Shown: positions 1 through 10,166, numbered from the stretch's first letter. The stretch is DNA of 64,000 nt from Streptococcus sanguinis (GCA_013378335.1 CP040556.1:186001-250000), one strand, 5' to 3'. Notes: a model not told the origin generated them from the sequence alone. Numbers and translations: made by a program.

Positions 1-532
1 CTTGTACCAAGAAACCACCTGCAACTTTGACTTTATCATTTTCATTCAAGAGGACATTGAGACCAACAGCAGAAGGAGTTTGTTGGCTTTCGGTCAGGTA
101 GAAGGCTAGGTCCTCGCCAATTTCCCCAGAGATGAGAGGGGTCATTGAGTTATACGGGTTGCCCGTACCATAGTCTGTGATGACGAGGAATTCTCCTTGG
201 CCTACAAAAGGACCAACTAGAACCTCACCGGTGGCAGTCTTTTTTATATCTACACCGGGATTCTGTACATAGCCTTTGACATTGCCCTCGGTATCTGCCA
301 CTGTGATGATAGCGCCTAGTGAGCTGGTCCCGAGGACCTTGACGGTAATCTTGGTCTGGCCTTTTTCATTTGCAGCTAAAATTTGACTGGCAATCAGTGT
401 GCGGCCAAGTGCAACGGTAGAGCTTGCTTGAGTTTGATGTTTTTCTTGAGCGGTCCGAACCGTCTCTGTGCTATCCAGCACGTAAGCGCGGAAAGAACCA
501 TTTTCTGAGATAGTTTTGATAATTTTGTCCAT
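1..532 (-). CDS. hslO: Hsp33 redox-regulated chaperone, N-terminal part
   Basis: This is the first 177 codons of Hsp33, a cytosolic holdase chaperone switched on by oxidation. The start is the ATG at 532 (read leftward), and the gene runs off the left edge. The protein begins [20 protein letters not shown] and continues with the Hsp33 core pattern ([13 protein letters not shown], then [17 protein letters not shown]). The C-terminal CxC...CxxC zinc switch lies outside the window, so it cannot be checked. A purine-rich stretch (AAAAGG) precedes the start closely. The IS at 585-2136 lies directly upstream with its transposase pointing toward hslO, so any original upstream promoter is displaced and read-through from the IS is possible. 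Confidence 0.93.
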   Translation of the reverse strand, partial: MDKIIKTISENGSFRAYVLDSTETVRTAQEKHQTQASSTVALGRTLIASQILAANEKGQTKITVKVLGTSSLGAIITVADTEGNVKGYVQNPGVDIKKTATGEVLVGPFVGQGEFLVITDYGTGNPYNSMTPLISGEIGEDLAFYLTESQQTPSAVGLNVLLNENDKVKVAGGFLVQ

Positions 533-558
533 ACCTTTTATTTTAACACAAAATGGAA

Positions 559-584
559 AAACAAGCGCGAGGATGCGCTTGTTT
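559..584. repeat. Hairpin repeat flanking IS copy 1, left side
   Basis: A 26-bp near-palindrome (AAACAAGCGC, 6-nt loop, GCGCTTGTTT) abuts the left end of IS copy 1. The same 26 bp recurs at the right end (2137-2162) with a single loop difference (A at 573, C at 2151). Together they look like a target-site duplication made of a whole terminator-type hairpin. Confidence 0.8.
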
Positions 585-2136
585 CAGACCGTAGACAAAC
601 ATTCCAAATAGTGTTTGTCTTTTTCTGTTTGTCAGGCTAAAATTTCATCTTTTGATTTCATCTTTTGATAGCATAATGGTCATTTGAACAAAATAAAAAG
701 GCTTCCCCACCCTCATTTTTACTAGTTTTTTGAGATTCAAACACGCCAAAGTAAGCCCAACCTTATCTTCCATCTTGGACTTGCCTTTCTCTCTTGTATA
801 ACGGAGGTTGTGGTATTCTTTAGCTGTCCCAAAGAGCCGCTCAATGGTTTCTTTGCGCTTCTTATAGAGCTCCTTCATCCCTCTTTGGTGTCGAATCTCT
901 TCACAACATTCAAGCGCATCTTTCCATACATGTCTTGTGATGACTTTCTGCTGATTCTGGCTCTGGGTACAAACAGATAATAGGGGACAGGCGACACATA
1001 CTGTTGAATCACTCTTATACTCACGGTAGCCTGCTCGGGTCGTCGTGCGATAGGTTAACACTTGGTTCTCTGGACAGAGGTAACAGTCATAATAGGAATC
1101 ATAAACAAAATCATTGGGCCTTAAGTTCCCTTTTACACCCTTGGGGCGGGTATAAGGGAAGACAGGGGTAATCTCTCTGTCTAACAAAAATTTTGCAATA
1201 CTTGGGGTTTTATAACCTGCATCTGCGATGAGATAGGTTGGATGAAAAGGCTCAATCTTGGCAAAAAGGGCAGGGAAAGCCTGACTATCATGAACATTTC
1301 CTGCTTCAACCGTATAAGCCAAGGCCCAACCATGCTTATCACACGCTACTTGGGCAGAATAGGCAAAGACTTCCTTGTGTTCCCCCTTGTGGAACCAACC
1401 ACTCTCAGGATCTGTCCTTGAGATTTTCTTTTCCTTAGCCTCGCTTTCTTTTGCGGGCTTTAAGGGCTTTTTTTCGTGTTTTCTCCTATCTAAATCAATC
1501 TCAACTTCCAATTGCTCACTCATAAATGTAGCTTGTTGGGCAACCATTTCCTTATGATACTTGTGGCTGTTGGCTGCCGCTTTAATATGGGTTCCATCCA
1601 CAAATATCTCAGAAGGATCAATCAAACCAGCACATAAAGCTTGATGGAGTACGTGTGAAAATATCTCAGTAATCAGTGCTTTATCTTGAAAACGACGGCT
1701 GTAATTCTTTCCATATGTGGTAAAATGAGGCACCTTGTCATCCAAGCTTAGTCCAAGAAACCAACGATAAGCTACGTTTACTTCTATGTCTTTAATGGTT
1801 TGGCGCATGGAGCGAATGCCATAAAAACATTGAATCAAAGGAATTTTGACCAACATGACGGGATCTAGACTGGGACGACCCTGATCTGGGCTATAGGTTT
1901 CTTCAACCAAGTCATAGATAAAGTCAAAATCAACCTCCGCTTCCAATTGGCGAAGAAAGTGATCTTCTGGGACCAATTCGTCTATCGTATAGAAGCCATA
2001 TTGGCAGCGATTATAATCAGATTTTTCTTTGTGAAACATAGGGAGCACCTCACAACTGTTCTTACCTCTATTATACGACTTTACAAAAAGAAAAGCCCTT
2101 AGAAACTTCTGTTCTTAGGACTTTGTCTTCAATCTG
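585..2136 (-). mobile_element. IS1182-family insertion sequence, copy 1
   Basis: This complete 1552-bp element is bounded by imperfect 16-bp terminal inverted repeats (CAGACCGTAGACAAAC at the left; CAGATTGAAGACAAAG when read inward from the right; 12 of 16 match). A second copy of exactly the same length lies inverted at 57494-59045 and encodes an identical transposase. The borders were set by comparing the two copies: sequence identity stops at these bases. An internal hairpin (GACAAACA...TGTTTGTC) lies next to the transposase-distal end. Both copies sit between duplicated hairpins, described under the findings. Confidence 0.93.
645..2039 (-). CDS. IS1182-family transposase (copy 1)
   Basis: A 464-residue DDE transposase starting MFHKEKSDYNRCQYGF. 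The start is the ATG at 2039, which has GAGGTG placed as a ribosome binding site; an upstream in-frame GTG would put the start inside that site. Family features are visible: an N-terminal helical region with GRPSLDPVMLVK, the DDE-type core (EIFVDGTHIKAAAN, later YLIADAGYKTP), an insert with cysteines (CYLCPENQ, CVACPLLSVC), and a C-terminal ERLFGTAKEYHNLRY segment. The reading frame is intact and identical in sequence to the other copy, so the element may still be active or has moved very recently. Confidence 0.95.
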   Translation of the reverse strand: MFHKEKSDYNRCQYGFYTIDELVPEDHFLRQLEAEVDFDFIYDLVEETYSPDQGRPSLDPVMLVKIPLIQCFYGIRSMRQTIKDIEVNVAYRWFLGLSLDDKVPHFTTYGKNYSRRFQDKALITEIFSHVLHQALCAGLIDPSEIFVDGTHIKAAANSHKYHKEMVAQQATFMSEQLEVEIDLDRRKHEKKPLKPAKESEAKEKKISRTDPESGWFHKGEHKEVFAYSAQVACDKHGWALAYTVEAGNVHDSQAFPALFAKIEPFHPTYLIADAGYKTPSIAKFLLDREITPVFPYTRPKGVKGNLRPNDFVYDSYYDCYLCPENQVLTYRTTTRAGYREYKSDSTVCVACPLLSVCTQSQNQQKVITRHVWKDALECCEEIRHQRGMKELYKKRKETIERLFGTAKEYHNLRYTREKGKSKMEDKVGLTLACLNLKKLVKMRVGKPFYFVQMTIMLSKDEIKR

Positions 2137-2162
2137 AAACAAGCGCGAGGCTGCGCTTGTTT
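2137..2162. repeat. Hairpin repeat flanking IS copy 1, right side
   Basis: Partner of 559-584, with 25 of 26 bases identical. On this side the hairpin is followed by a T run (TTTTTT at about 2158-2165), so it has the form of a rho-independent terminator reading rightward. Confidence 0.8.
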
Positions 2163-2221
2163 TTTGGGGTTAGGAAGAATTTTAAGACTAAAAATAGTAT
2201 AATAAAACAAAGGGGGCTAGC

Positions 2222-3040
2222 ATGAACCAATCTTTGAAAGCGGCAGTCTATGGTTTGGCTGTAGCTGATGCATTAGGAGTTCCGTATGAATTTTTAACCC
2301 GAGGCAGTTTTAAAGCGATTGAGATGGTGGGCTATGGCAGCCATCAGCAACCAGCTGGTACTTGGTCAGATGATACCAGCCTTGTTTTAGCGACCTGTGA
2401 TTCTATCAGGGAAAAAGGTAAGATTGACCCTGCCGATATGCAGCAGAGGTTTAAAAATTGGCTCTTCGAGGGAGCATACACACCAGATGGTCTGACTTTT
2501 GATGTAGGAAATGCGACTCGCGAAGCTTTGACAAGGGGACACGGTCTATCTGATGAATATTCCAATGGAAATGGTTCTTTGATGCGGATTCTGCCCCTAG
2601 TCTTTACGGCAGCTGGTCCGTCTGATATTGAAGCTGTTTCCAGTATTACACATGCCCATGCGACTTCCATAGAGGCCTGCCAGCTTTATGTGGATATTGC
2701 TCGTAGGCTCTTAAAAAGCCAGCAACTATCGGAAATACTATCAGACTTAGAGACTAGCACGACCTATACTCGTTTGCAAACTTTAGCAGAGCTGACAGAG
2801 ACTGATATTCGTTCTAGTGGCTATGTGGTGGATACCTTGGAAGCAGCACTGTGGTGTCTGCTAACTAGCACTTCTTATCCGGAAACTGTCCTGAAAGCTG
2901 TTAATTTGGGCGATGACACTGATACAGTAGCAGCAGTTGCTGGCGGCTTGGCTGGTATTATCTATGGTTTGGAAGGGATTCCTGACAACTGGTTAGCCCA
3001 GCTGCGCAATAAAGAACTGTTGGAAAGTTGCTTGTTTTAA
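2222..3040 (+). CDS. ADP-ribosylglycohydrolase family protein
   Basis: A 272-residue protein of the ADP-ribosylglycohydrolase (DraG/ARH-like) fold, predicted to remove ADP-ribose from proteins or small molecules using a binuclear Mg site. Metal-binding acidic motifs are visible at both ends: SDDTSLVLATCDSI near residues 50-63 and LGDDTDTVAAVAGGLAG near residues 230-246. A TATAAT at 2198-2203 and a strong AGGGGG ribosome site precede the ATG. It stands alone between the IS and the convergent telA-like gene. The substrate cannot be told from sequence. Confidence 0.88.
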   Translation: MNQSLKAAVYGLAVADALGVPYEFLTRGSFKAIEMVGYGSHQQPAGTWSDDTSLVLATCDSIREKGKIDPADMQQRFKNWLFEGAYTPDGLTFDVGNATREALTRGHGLSDEYSNGNGSLMRILPLVFTAAGPSDIEAVSSITHAHATSIEACQLYVDIARRLLKSQQLSEILSDLETSTTYTRLQTLAELTETDIRSSGYVVDTLEAALWCLLTSTSYPETVLKAVNLGDDTDTVAAVAGGLAGIIYGLEGIPDNWLAQLRNKELLESCLF

Positions 3041-3089
3041 AGGGATAATCGGAAGACAGGACTGTATTGATCATTTAAAAAGTAAAACA

Positions 3090-3116
3090 GTAAAAGAGCC
3101 ATCTAGGCTCTTTTAC
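3090..3116. terminator. Bidirectional terminator between convergent genes
   Basis: A perfect 11-bp inverted repeat (GTAAAAGAGCC, loop ATCTA, GGCTCTTTTAC) lies between the plus-strand glycohydrolase gene and the minus-strand telA-like gene. A-rich and T-rich arms give a U run in both directions. Confidence 0.85.
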
Positions 3117-4373
3117 TTATTCTGTAGTTAATTCTTTCTGGGCTTCCTTGCCTTGGTCCAACAGGGCTTGGATAATCTTTTGATCACGCAGTTTGACAGA
3201 GTTGTTGATGGTCTCTGCAGATTGGATAACAGTGGCTTCTAGCAGAGCGCGTTTTTCCCGTCCTTTATCAATGGCTTCGATAATGCCTTGATTTTGTGCG
3301 ACAAGGCTTTCTGCCAGCTTAGTGACAGACTCAACAGCAATAGTAGGACTTTGGGAAATCCGCTCCAGCTGAGGAATGACTTCCTTGCTCGTTTCGGCGA
3401 GCATTTGCAGGGCAGCGTTATTGGCATTCGAGATGGCGTCAGCTACCTGACCAGACTTCATCGATTGCTGGAGAATGCCTAACTGGGCGATAGACAGTTT
3501 CATCGTTGGAATGGTATTGCGACGGAGCATTCCAAGTTTTTGGCGCATATCAGAGGAAACCTTGACCAGATTACGCATTTGAGGAGTCGTCGCCCAAGCT
3601 ACATAGAGACGGCTGACATATTCAGTATGTTGCTGCTCTAAGGTATTGACCACCTCTGTCATTCGGGCTAATTCTTGCGATTTGACTTGGTAGTCAACGG
3701 TTGTCATATCTAACTGAGCAACTTCAGCCTGCAGTTTGAGCGCTCGATTGCCAGATTCTTGCTGAGCAGCTTCGATAAAGGAAATAACTCCGACTAGGTT
3801 TTCAATCGATTTGGTATTGTCCTCAATCAGCATTTCAGCAGAAACAATATTGCGAGCCAGAACATCTTCTTGCTTGACAACGGTTGCAGCCATGCCGTCC
3901 ATTTTCTGCTCGATATTTTGTGAGTCAAAATAGAATTCTTGAAGAGTGTTTTTGCTCTGTTTGAAGAGTTTTTCCAGAAAATTAGGCTTCTTGTCCAATT
4001 CTGCTACTTGAGCATCCTTGTATTTTGCGACAAAGCCATTGAGTTCTTTGTTGGTGTTTTTTAAGAGCTCATCTACCTGGGGAATTTGTAATTTTTTCTG
4101 CTCGGCCAAGATACGATTGACAGTACCGTTGACTTCTTCTACAGCAGATTGGCCAAAGTCCAGCAAGGCATTTTGGTCCGATACGAAATTATCCACCAGC
4201 TGTGGAGCTTTAGCCGTAATCGCACTCTGTTGCTCAGGAGTCAGTTTTTCCAGAAAAGATAGCTGGCCATTTTCTTGAGTCGTATTGGCTTCGATGATTT
4301 CTGTTGTTTTGTCGCTTTTGCTGATGGCATTGTTAGCAATTTTATCAATGTCAAAATTAAATTCTTGGCTCAT
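3117..4373 (-). CDS. telA: TelA-family toxic anion resistance protein
   Basis: A 418-residue, highly helical, soluble protein of the TelA (tellurite/toxic anion resistance) family. The family is recognised from its overall pattern, including the central block IEAAQQESGNRALKLQAEVA and a long coiled-coil body. There is no signal peptide or membrane segment. In firmicutes these genes are often paired with an XpaC-like gene, as here: the upstream partner ends only 24 bp away, so the two are probably one minus-strand operon. The family is linked to envelope stress tolerance, but its biochemical role is unclear. The stop codon touches the stem of the terminator at 3090-3116. Confidence 0.85.
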   Translation of the reverse strand: MSQEFNFDIDKIANNAISKSDKTTEIIEANTTQENGQLSFLEKLTPEQQSAITAKAPQLVDNFVSDQNALLDFGQSAVEEVNGTVNRILAEQKKLQIPQVDELLKNTNKELNGFVAKYKDAQVAELDKKPNFLEKLFKQSKNTLQEFYFDSQNIEQKMDGMAATVVKQEDVLARNIVSAEMLIEDNTKSIENLVGVISFIEAAQQESGNRALKLQAEVAQLDMTTVDYQVKSQELARMTEVVNTLEQQHTEYVSRLYVAWATTPQMRNLVKVSSDMRQKLGMLRRNTIPTMKLSIAQLGILQQSMKSGQVADAISNANNAALQMLAETSKEVIPQLERISQSPTIAVESVTKLAESLVAQNQGIIEAIDKGREKRALLEATVIQSAETINNSVKLRDQKIIQALLDQGKEAQKELTTE

Positions 4374-4397
4374 AGTTTCTCCTTTGGTTTATCTAGC

Positions 4398-5243
4398 TTA
4401 AAGGCCAGTGTCTGTTTGCTTTTCTTTGTCTAAGATACGCAGGCTAATGTCAAAGTCCCTCAAATCAGCTTCATTTAACTGACGCAGCGCTTCGTCTAGG
4501 TCCAAGTCAAACTGCTCTATAGCTGCTTTGGCCTTGGCTAGCCGCTCCTCTGCATTGTAAAAATCTTTGGGAGAAGCTTTGATTTTGAGGTAGCCTTCTA
4601 AAATATCTTCGTAGTGCTCCATCTGGGACTGATGAATGGCAGTCAGCTCTTCCTTATTGTTGCTTTCGGATTGAGAGATTTTTTGAAGAATGGCCTCATG
4701 GTCAATCTGAATATTGCGAACCGTAGCGACCAATTCTGGGGCTAGCTCTTCTAGACTAGTTTTCTTAGGCTGCGCTTCTTTTCGTTTTTTCTCTTGTTCA
4801 ATCTTTTTCAGTTGTTCATCGATTTCATCGGTGACAGTACGAATTTTGGTCTGGATTCGTTGGTAGACGGAAGTAGGGATTTCTCCGCGTAGGTCGTTAG
4901 CAGCATTTTTGATATAGGTTAGCTGGGGAAGAATTTCTAGAGCTAAATTCTGATAGCTTTCTTGGTCCCCATCTTCTTGGTAGCCTTCCAATTCTTTAAT
5001 GCGGCGGTCAGCATGACCAATTTCTGATTTCAAATCTTCAATACGGCCAATGCTGGCTTGCTTTGCTTCAATCCGAACTTTTTTCTGGCTTTGGTAGCGA
5101 TAGATTCCGTAACCAATAGCCCCCAGAATAGCTATGGGAATTAGATAGCTTGCTACAGCTCCAGAACCAAATACAAATACAAGTATCCAAATCCAGCTAA
5201 ACCATTCTGGTTGCTGGTTGGAATCATCATTTCTCCTCGACAT
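4398..5243 (-). CDS. XpaC-like membrane protein
   Basis: A 281-residue protein resembling the XpaC family (5-bromo-4-chloroindolyl phosphate hydrolysis protein). A short charged N-terminus (MSRRNDDSNQQPEW) is followed by a hydrophobic region at about residues 15-47 that could form two membrane passes, then a long charged helical cytosolic part with coiled-coil character and the motif NDLRGEIPTSVYQRIQTKI. It lies just upstream of telA on the same strand, which is the usual pairing. The name of the family reflects a plate phenotype; enzymatic activity of this protein is not shown. Confidence 0.75.
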   Translation of the reverse strand: MSRRNDDSNQQPEWFSWIWILVFVFGSGAVASYLIPIAILGAIGYGIYRYQSQKKVRIEAKQASIGRIEDLKSEIGHADRRIKELEGYQEDGDQESYQNLALEILPQLTYIKNAANDLRGEIPTSVYQRIQTKIRTVTDEIDEQLKKIEQEKKRKEAQPKKTSLEELAPELVATVRNIQIDHEAILQKISQSESNNKEELTAIHQSQMEHYEDILEGYLKIKASPKDFYNAEERLAKAKAAIEQFDLDLDEALRQLNEADLRDFDISLRILDKEKQTDTGL

Positions 5244-5478
5244 GGACTTTTCTCTTTCTTCTCAATGTGATATCTCTATTTTAACATAAAAGCTGGTTTT
5301 TGAAGGATAAAGATTGAAATGATTTTATATATTCAGACCATTTTTTATATTTGCTTAATTCAGAAAGACATTTGATTCCTCTCAATAAAGCAAGCGTTGT
5401 TTCCAGAACGAAAATTTCTTCGTTCCTCTCAAGTATTCAAACAAAAATCGCAAGATAACTCCCGCGATTCTCGTCTTA
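5244..5478. other. Intergenic region, xpaC-like to gshAB
   Basis: AT-rich spacer of 235 bp between two minus-strand genes. It contains the gshAB terminator (5441-5470), a second small inverted repeat (GAACGAA...TTCGTTC near 5406-5425), and presumably the promoter of the xpaC-telA pair. No gene is seen. Confidence 0.5.
5441..5470 (-). terminator. Terminator of gshAB
   Basis: Read on the minus strand: stem AATCGC, 12-nt loop, GCGATT, then TTTGTTT. It lies 9 bp beyond the gshAB stop codon. Confidence 0.7.
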
Positions 5479-7734
5479 TCAGTCCATTTCTGGGAAAAGT
5501 TTGGCTAGTATTTTCGGAGTAATGCTTTGTCCCGGTCCTTCAGCACAATAAGTGTGCATATACATAGAGGGGTTGAAGTTGAGCTCGATGCAGGTGCAGT
5601 TGGGATTTTCCTTTGTGGAAATAGCAGAGCTGTCAGGTATGATAAGGTCAACGCCACAAGCCCAAGCTCCCATAGCCTTTGCCATGTCAGCAGCAAGTTC
5701 CTTATAAGATGGGTGCATGCTGTCTGTGACATCGATCGAGTCTCCACCAGTAGAAATGTTGGAATTGCGCCGCAAGTCAACCTTGACTCCAGTAGGCAGG
5801 ATATCATCTGGTCCATAGCCTTGCTGCTCCAGCATAAGCAGTTCAATGTCGCCCAGTTCAATGATTTCAAGCGGTGAACGATGATCTCGGCCCCTCAGCG
5901 GATTGTCATTTTTGATGGCAATCAATTCCCTCACGGTATGTTGACCGTCTCCGACGACATTGGCCGCCACTCGCAACAGGACCGCCTCACACTGACCGTC
6001 TAAGACAAAGAAGCGGTACTCCGTTCCTGCGATAAATTCTTCCACTAAGACGGCAGCGTCTTCTGAAAAAGCAATCTCCAAAGCCTTGCGATAAGCTTCC
6101 AGACTAGCTGGTTCTTGGAAAATAGAAATGCCCAGTCCGAAGTTGGTTGACTTGGGTTTGACAACAATTTGTCGGTTCTTAATCAAAGGGTAGTAGGCCA
6201 GTCCCTCTTCAAGAGAAGAAAACTCTGCTCCAGCCGGAACGGGAAAGTCAGCTGCTGCCAAAATCTTTTTGGTGACTGTTTTATTGGCCATGGCCAGAGG
6301 GATGACATAGTTATCCTTGGAGGTCATATTGCCGTTCTTGACATATTCCACATGGTGACCATGCCAAAGCTTGAGAAATTGATCGTTTTCATCTAAGATG
6401 TCGATACTCAACCCCTTCTGAATAGCATCAAAGAGCAGCATCTGAGTGGATAATTCCATATTTTCATAGCCTTTGAGGGCATAAGGAGCTGTCCAAGCGT
6501 AATGGTGATACTCTTCCGCTTTGTCTAGTCCAAAGGCTATTAAGGAATCCTGCTGAATATGAGTCAGGAGCTGGCCAGATAGGGTTAGCTGAGGATTTAG
6601 TAGTGCTTCTTTAAGCTGCTGAAGCAAGCTTTGGTAGTATGTCGGCAGTTCAAAATGCTGGATGAGCTCTTCCATGGCTTGGAGAAGTGCTGAGCTGTCT
6701 GCCTCATCTGGCAGGGCAGTCAGCGGGTGGCTACAAGCAATTTTTTGGTTCAAGTCGTGGGCAGCTTTTAATGCCGCATCAACATTTTCAACATCATCTA
6801 GCCAGAGCAGGCTCAGTAAAAAGAGATGGACAGTATCTAAGGCCTCTTGGCTGATGCCTAGATGGTCAAAAGGATTGAGATCGAAGCAGCGGAATTCCAG
6901 ATAGGTGATACCCTGCTCCAGATAGGCACGATTGTGCTTCTGTCCACGGAAGCGAACGGCTGAGTAAAATTCTTTTTCAGCACTGAGCTCGCCTGACCGA
7001 ACGTAGTTTTCAATATCAGTTACATATTGCTCCAAAGAAGCGTAAGAAACTTTAATGTTCTCGTCATTGACATAGCCATAGTCGCTGTTACGAAAAGAGC
7101 GGATAGGCTGGGAAATTTCCTGACTGTAGAAGCCAGCTTCTGCCAAAGGGGCTGCCCCGTAGAGATAGGTTAAAATCCAGCGGAAACGCAGAAAATTTTG
7201 AGCTAGCTTGAGATAGAGGTCATTTTTAAAGTCCTTGAGTGAATGGTGAGAGCTGGCTTGAAAGAGAGCGGTGACCAGATCTTTTCCTAGCTCCATGTTG
7301 TAGTGGATACCGGAGATGGCCTGTAGTTTTTTGCTATATTTTTTCGCTAACCCCTCTCGGTAGTGGCGTTCGTAGTCGTTTTCCAGACGGGCGATGACAA
7401 TCTCTTCTTCAGTCAGCCGTGGTGGCATGGACAGGGGCCACAGGCGTTCTCTCTGGTCAATCGAGCGGCCTGCCACATCGCTGATAGCTCCCAGTAAGCG
7501 CCGTGCTTCCTTAGTCGAGTGAGCGATAGGTGTAATTAGTTCTAGTTGTTGCTCGCTGAAGTCTGTTTGGATGGTCGGGTGGAAATTGCGGGAACCAAGC
7601 TGACTCGGATGAGCAGTTTGAGCTAAGTGTCCATCAGTTGTCACCCGCAGATTTTCCCTCTCCAGACCAAAGGTCGCTTGGAGAATAGGGCTTGATGTAT
7701 CCAGTTTCTGCAGTAATTGATTAATCGTCATCAT
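5479..7734 (-). CDS. gshAB: Bifunctional glutamate-cysteine ligase / glutathione synthetase
   Basis: A 751-residue fusion enzyme that makes glutathione in two ATP-dependent steps, typical of streptococci. The N-terminal part (about residues 1-430) is a GshA-type glutamate-cysteine ligase (FGLERENLRVTTDGHLAQ, ITPIAHSTKEARRLLG, YLEFRCFDLNPFDHLG). The C-terminal part (about 480-751) is an ATP-grasp domain (VVKPKSTNFGLGISIF, VLVEEFIAGTEYRFFVL, and the metal-binding ELNFNPSMYMHTYC). Length fits the family. Two ATGs stand at the start (7734 and 7731); either could be used. It stands alone and is divergent from purA. It should support resistance to oxidative stress. Confidence 0.96.
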   Translation of the reverse strand: MMTINQLLQKLDTSSPILQATFGLERENLRVTTDGHLAQTAHPSQLGSRNFHPTIQTDFSEQQLELITPIAHSTKEARRLLGAISDVAGRSIDQRERLWPLSMPPRLTEEEIVIARLENDYERHYREGLAKKYSKKLQAISGIHYNMELGKDLVTALFQASSHHSLKDFKNDLYLKLAQNFLRFRWILTYLYGAAPLAEAGFYSQEISQPIRSFRNSDYGYVNDENIKVSYASLEQYVTDIENYVRSGELSAEKEFYSAVRFRGQKHNRAYLEQGITYLEFRCFDLNPFDHLGISQEALDTVHLFLLSLLWLDDVENVDAALKAAHDLNQKIACSHPLTALPDEADSSALLQAMEELIQHFELPTYYQSLLQQLKEALLNPQLTLSGQLLTHIQQDSLIAFGLDKAEEYHHYAWTAPYALKGYENMELSTQMLLFDAIQKGLSIDILDENDQFLKLWHGHHVEYVKNGNMTSKDNYVIPLAMANKTVTKKILAAADFPVPAGAEFSSLEEGLAYYPLIKNRQIVVKPKSTNFGLGISIFQEPASLEAYRKALEIAFSEDAAVLVEEFIAGTEYRFFVLDGQCEAVLLRVAANVVGDGQHTVRELIAIKNDNPLRGRDHRSPLEIIELGDIELLMLEQQGYGPDDILPTGVKVDLRRNSNISTGGDSIDVTDSMHPSYKELAADMAKAMGAWACGVDLIIPDSSAISTKENPNCTCIELNFNPSMYMHTYCAEGPGQSITPKILAKLFPEMD

Positions 7735-9321
<1,587 letters not shown>

Positions 9322-9329
9322 AAAAGTCA

Positions 9330-9359
9330 GCACAAGGAAATTGCTTCTTGTGCTTTTTT
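9330..9359 (+). terminator. purA terminator
   Basis: Stem GCACAAG / CTTGTGC with a 10-nt loop, then TTTTTT, 9 bp past the purA stop. Confidence 0.9.
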
Positions 9360-9374
9360 GTAAGAAAACTTTAT

Positions 9375-9407
9375 CTTAAGATTCATTTAAGATATATATT
9401 TTATACT
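9375..9407 (+). promoter_or_regulatory. CiaR-type csRNA promoter
   Basis: CTTAAG-ATTCA-TTTAAG matches the CiaR direct repeat TTTAAG-N5-TTTAAG with one mismatch. It is followed after exactly 10 bp by TATACT (9402-9407). The second csRNA locus at 30616-30648 has the same geometry. Confidence 0.85.
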
Positions 9408-9413
9408 AATGAC

Positions 9414-9500
9414 ATAAACAAAGACCTCCTAACTTTGTTTAAAAATCCTAAACTTTTTTCATAATAATCTCCTGAAAGTCACCCCAGTGGTGGCTTTTAC
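9414..9500 (+). ncRNA. CiaR-controlled small RNA (csRNA), copy 1
   Basis: A transcript of about 87-93 nt is predicted from the promoter at 9375-9407 to a terminator at 9475-9497 (AAAGTCACC / GGTGGCTTT, then U-rich). The body carries ACAAAGACCTCCTAACTTTG, a small stem presenting an anti-Shine-Dalgarno ACCTCCTAA, followed by a single-stranded AATCCTAAACTTTTTT-type segment. The same body occurs almost unchanged at 30655-30748. This architecture matches the csRNAs of streptococci, which are activated by the CiaRH two-component system and pair with ribosome sites of target mRNAs. Targets were not determined here. The exact 5' end is estimated from the -10 position. Confidence 0.85.
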
Positions 9501-9526
9501 TTTTTCTGAGAAGTGCGGCTGGCTTG

Positions 9527-9535
9527 TGGTATAAT
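9527..9535 (+). promoter_or_regulatory. tadA extended -10 promoter
   Basis: TGG-TATAAT, an extended -10, about 34 bp upstream of the tadA start. It places transcription start near 9542 and so rules out a start codon at 9524. Confidence 0.65.
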
Positions 9536-9568
9536 GAGATAGACGACTATAGAATTAGAAAGACAATG

Positions 9569-10036
9569 ATGAATTATACGATTGAAGAAAAAGAAGCATT
9601 CATGCGAGAAGCTTTGAAGGAAGCGGAGATTGCTCTGGCTCATGATGAAATTCCCATCGGATGTGTCTTGGTCAAAGAGGGGAAGATTATTGGCCGCGGT
9701 CACAATGCACGTGAGGAGCTGCAACGGGCTGTTATGCATGCGGAAATTATGGCTATCGAAGAGGCGAATCGGCATGAAAATAGCTGGCGCTTGCTGGATA
9801 CAATGCTTTTTGTGACCATTGAGCCATGTGTCATGTGTAGTGGAGCTATTGGCCTAGCGCGCATTCCCCATGTGGTTTACGGAGCAGCAAATCAAAAGTT
9901 TGGAGCAGCTGGCAGTCTTTATGATATTTTGACAGATGAGCGCCTTAACCACCGTGTAGAGGTGGAGACTGGCGTTCTCCAAGAAGAGTGCGCTCAAATC
10001 ATGCAGGAATTTTTCAGACAGAGAAGGAAAAAATAA
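9569..10036 (+). CDS. tadA: tRNA-specific adenosine deaminase
   Basis: A 155-residue zinc enzyme that converts adenosine 34 to inosine in the tRNA-Arg anticodon. Zinc and catalytic motifs are present: HAEIMAIEEA (HAE) and PCVMCSGAI (PCxxC). The second of two tandem ATGs (9566, 9569) is chosen, giving MNYTIEEKEAFMREALKEAE; earlier codons fall in the promoter region. The ribosome site is weak (AGAAAG). The small SRP RNA gene follows immediately, an arrangement known from other streptococci. Confidence 0.94.
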   Translation: MNYTIEEKEAFMREALKEAEIALAHDEIPIGCVLVKEGKIIGRGHNAREELQRAVMHAEIMAIEEANRHENSWRLLDTMLFVTIEPCVMCSGAIGLARIPHVVYGAANQKFGAAGSLYDILTDERLNHRVEVETGVLQEECAQIMQEFFRQRRKK

Positions 10037-10073
10037 AATTAGCCAAAATCAAAAGTTTGTGTTATACTAATTA

Positions 10074-10150
10074 GTGGAGCAACAGTTTTGCGTGAAGCGG
10101 GTCAGGGGAGGAATCCAGCAGCCCTAAGCGATGTAAACTGTGTGCTCTTT
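10074..10150 (+). ncRNA. ffs: Small SRP RNA (4.5S-type)
   Basis: The conserved SRP Alu-less RNA core is readable: GTCAGGGGAGGAATCCAGCA with the following GCCCTAAGCG, forming the domain IV hairpin that binds Ffh. Outer pairing GCAACAGTTT with AAACTGTGTGC closes the rod. TATACT at 10063-10068 supplies the -10, and a T run (10148-10152) ends the transcript. Length of about 77 nt fits the short streptococcal form. It acts in co-translational targeting of membrane proteins. Confidence 0.95.
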
Positions 10151-10166
10151 TTCTATGCCTCTTAAC

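Noticed and set aside
1238..1557. Two plus-strand frames within IS copy 1 (mirrored in copy 2)
   Set aside because: They are antisense shadows of the transposase and occur in both copies only because the copies are identical.
5527..5877. Plus-strand frame of 116 codons opposite gshAB
   Set aside because: Antisense to a highly conserved enzyme, no ribosome site, composition typical of a shadow frame.
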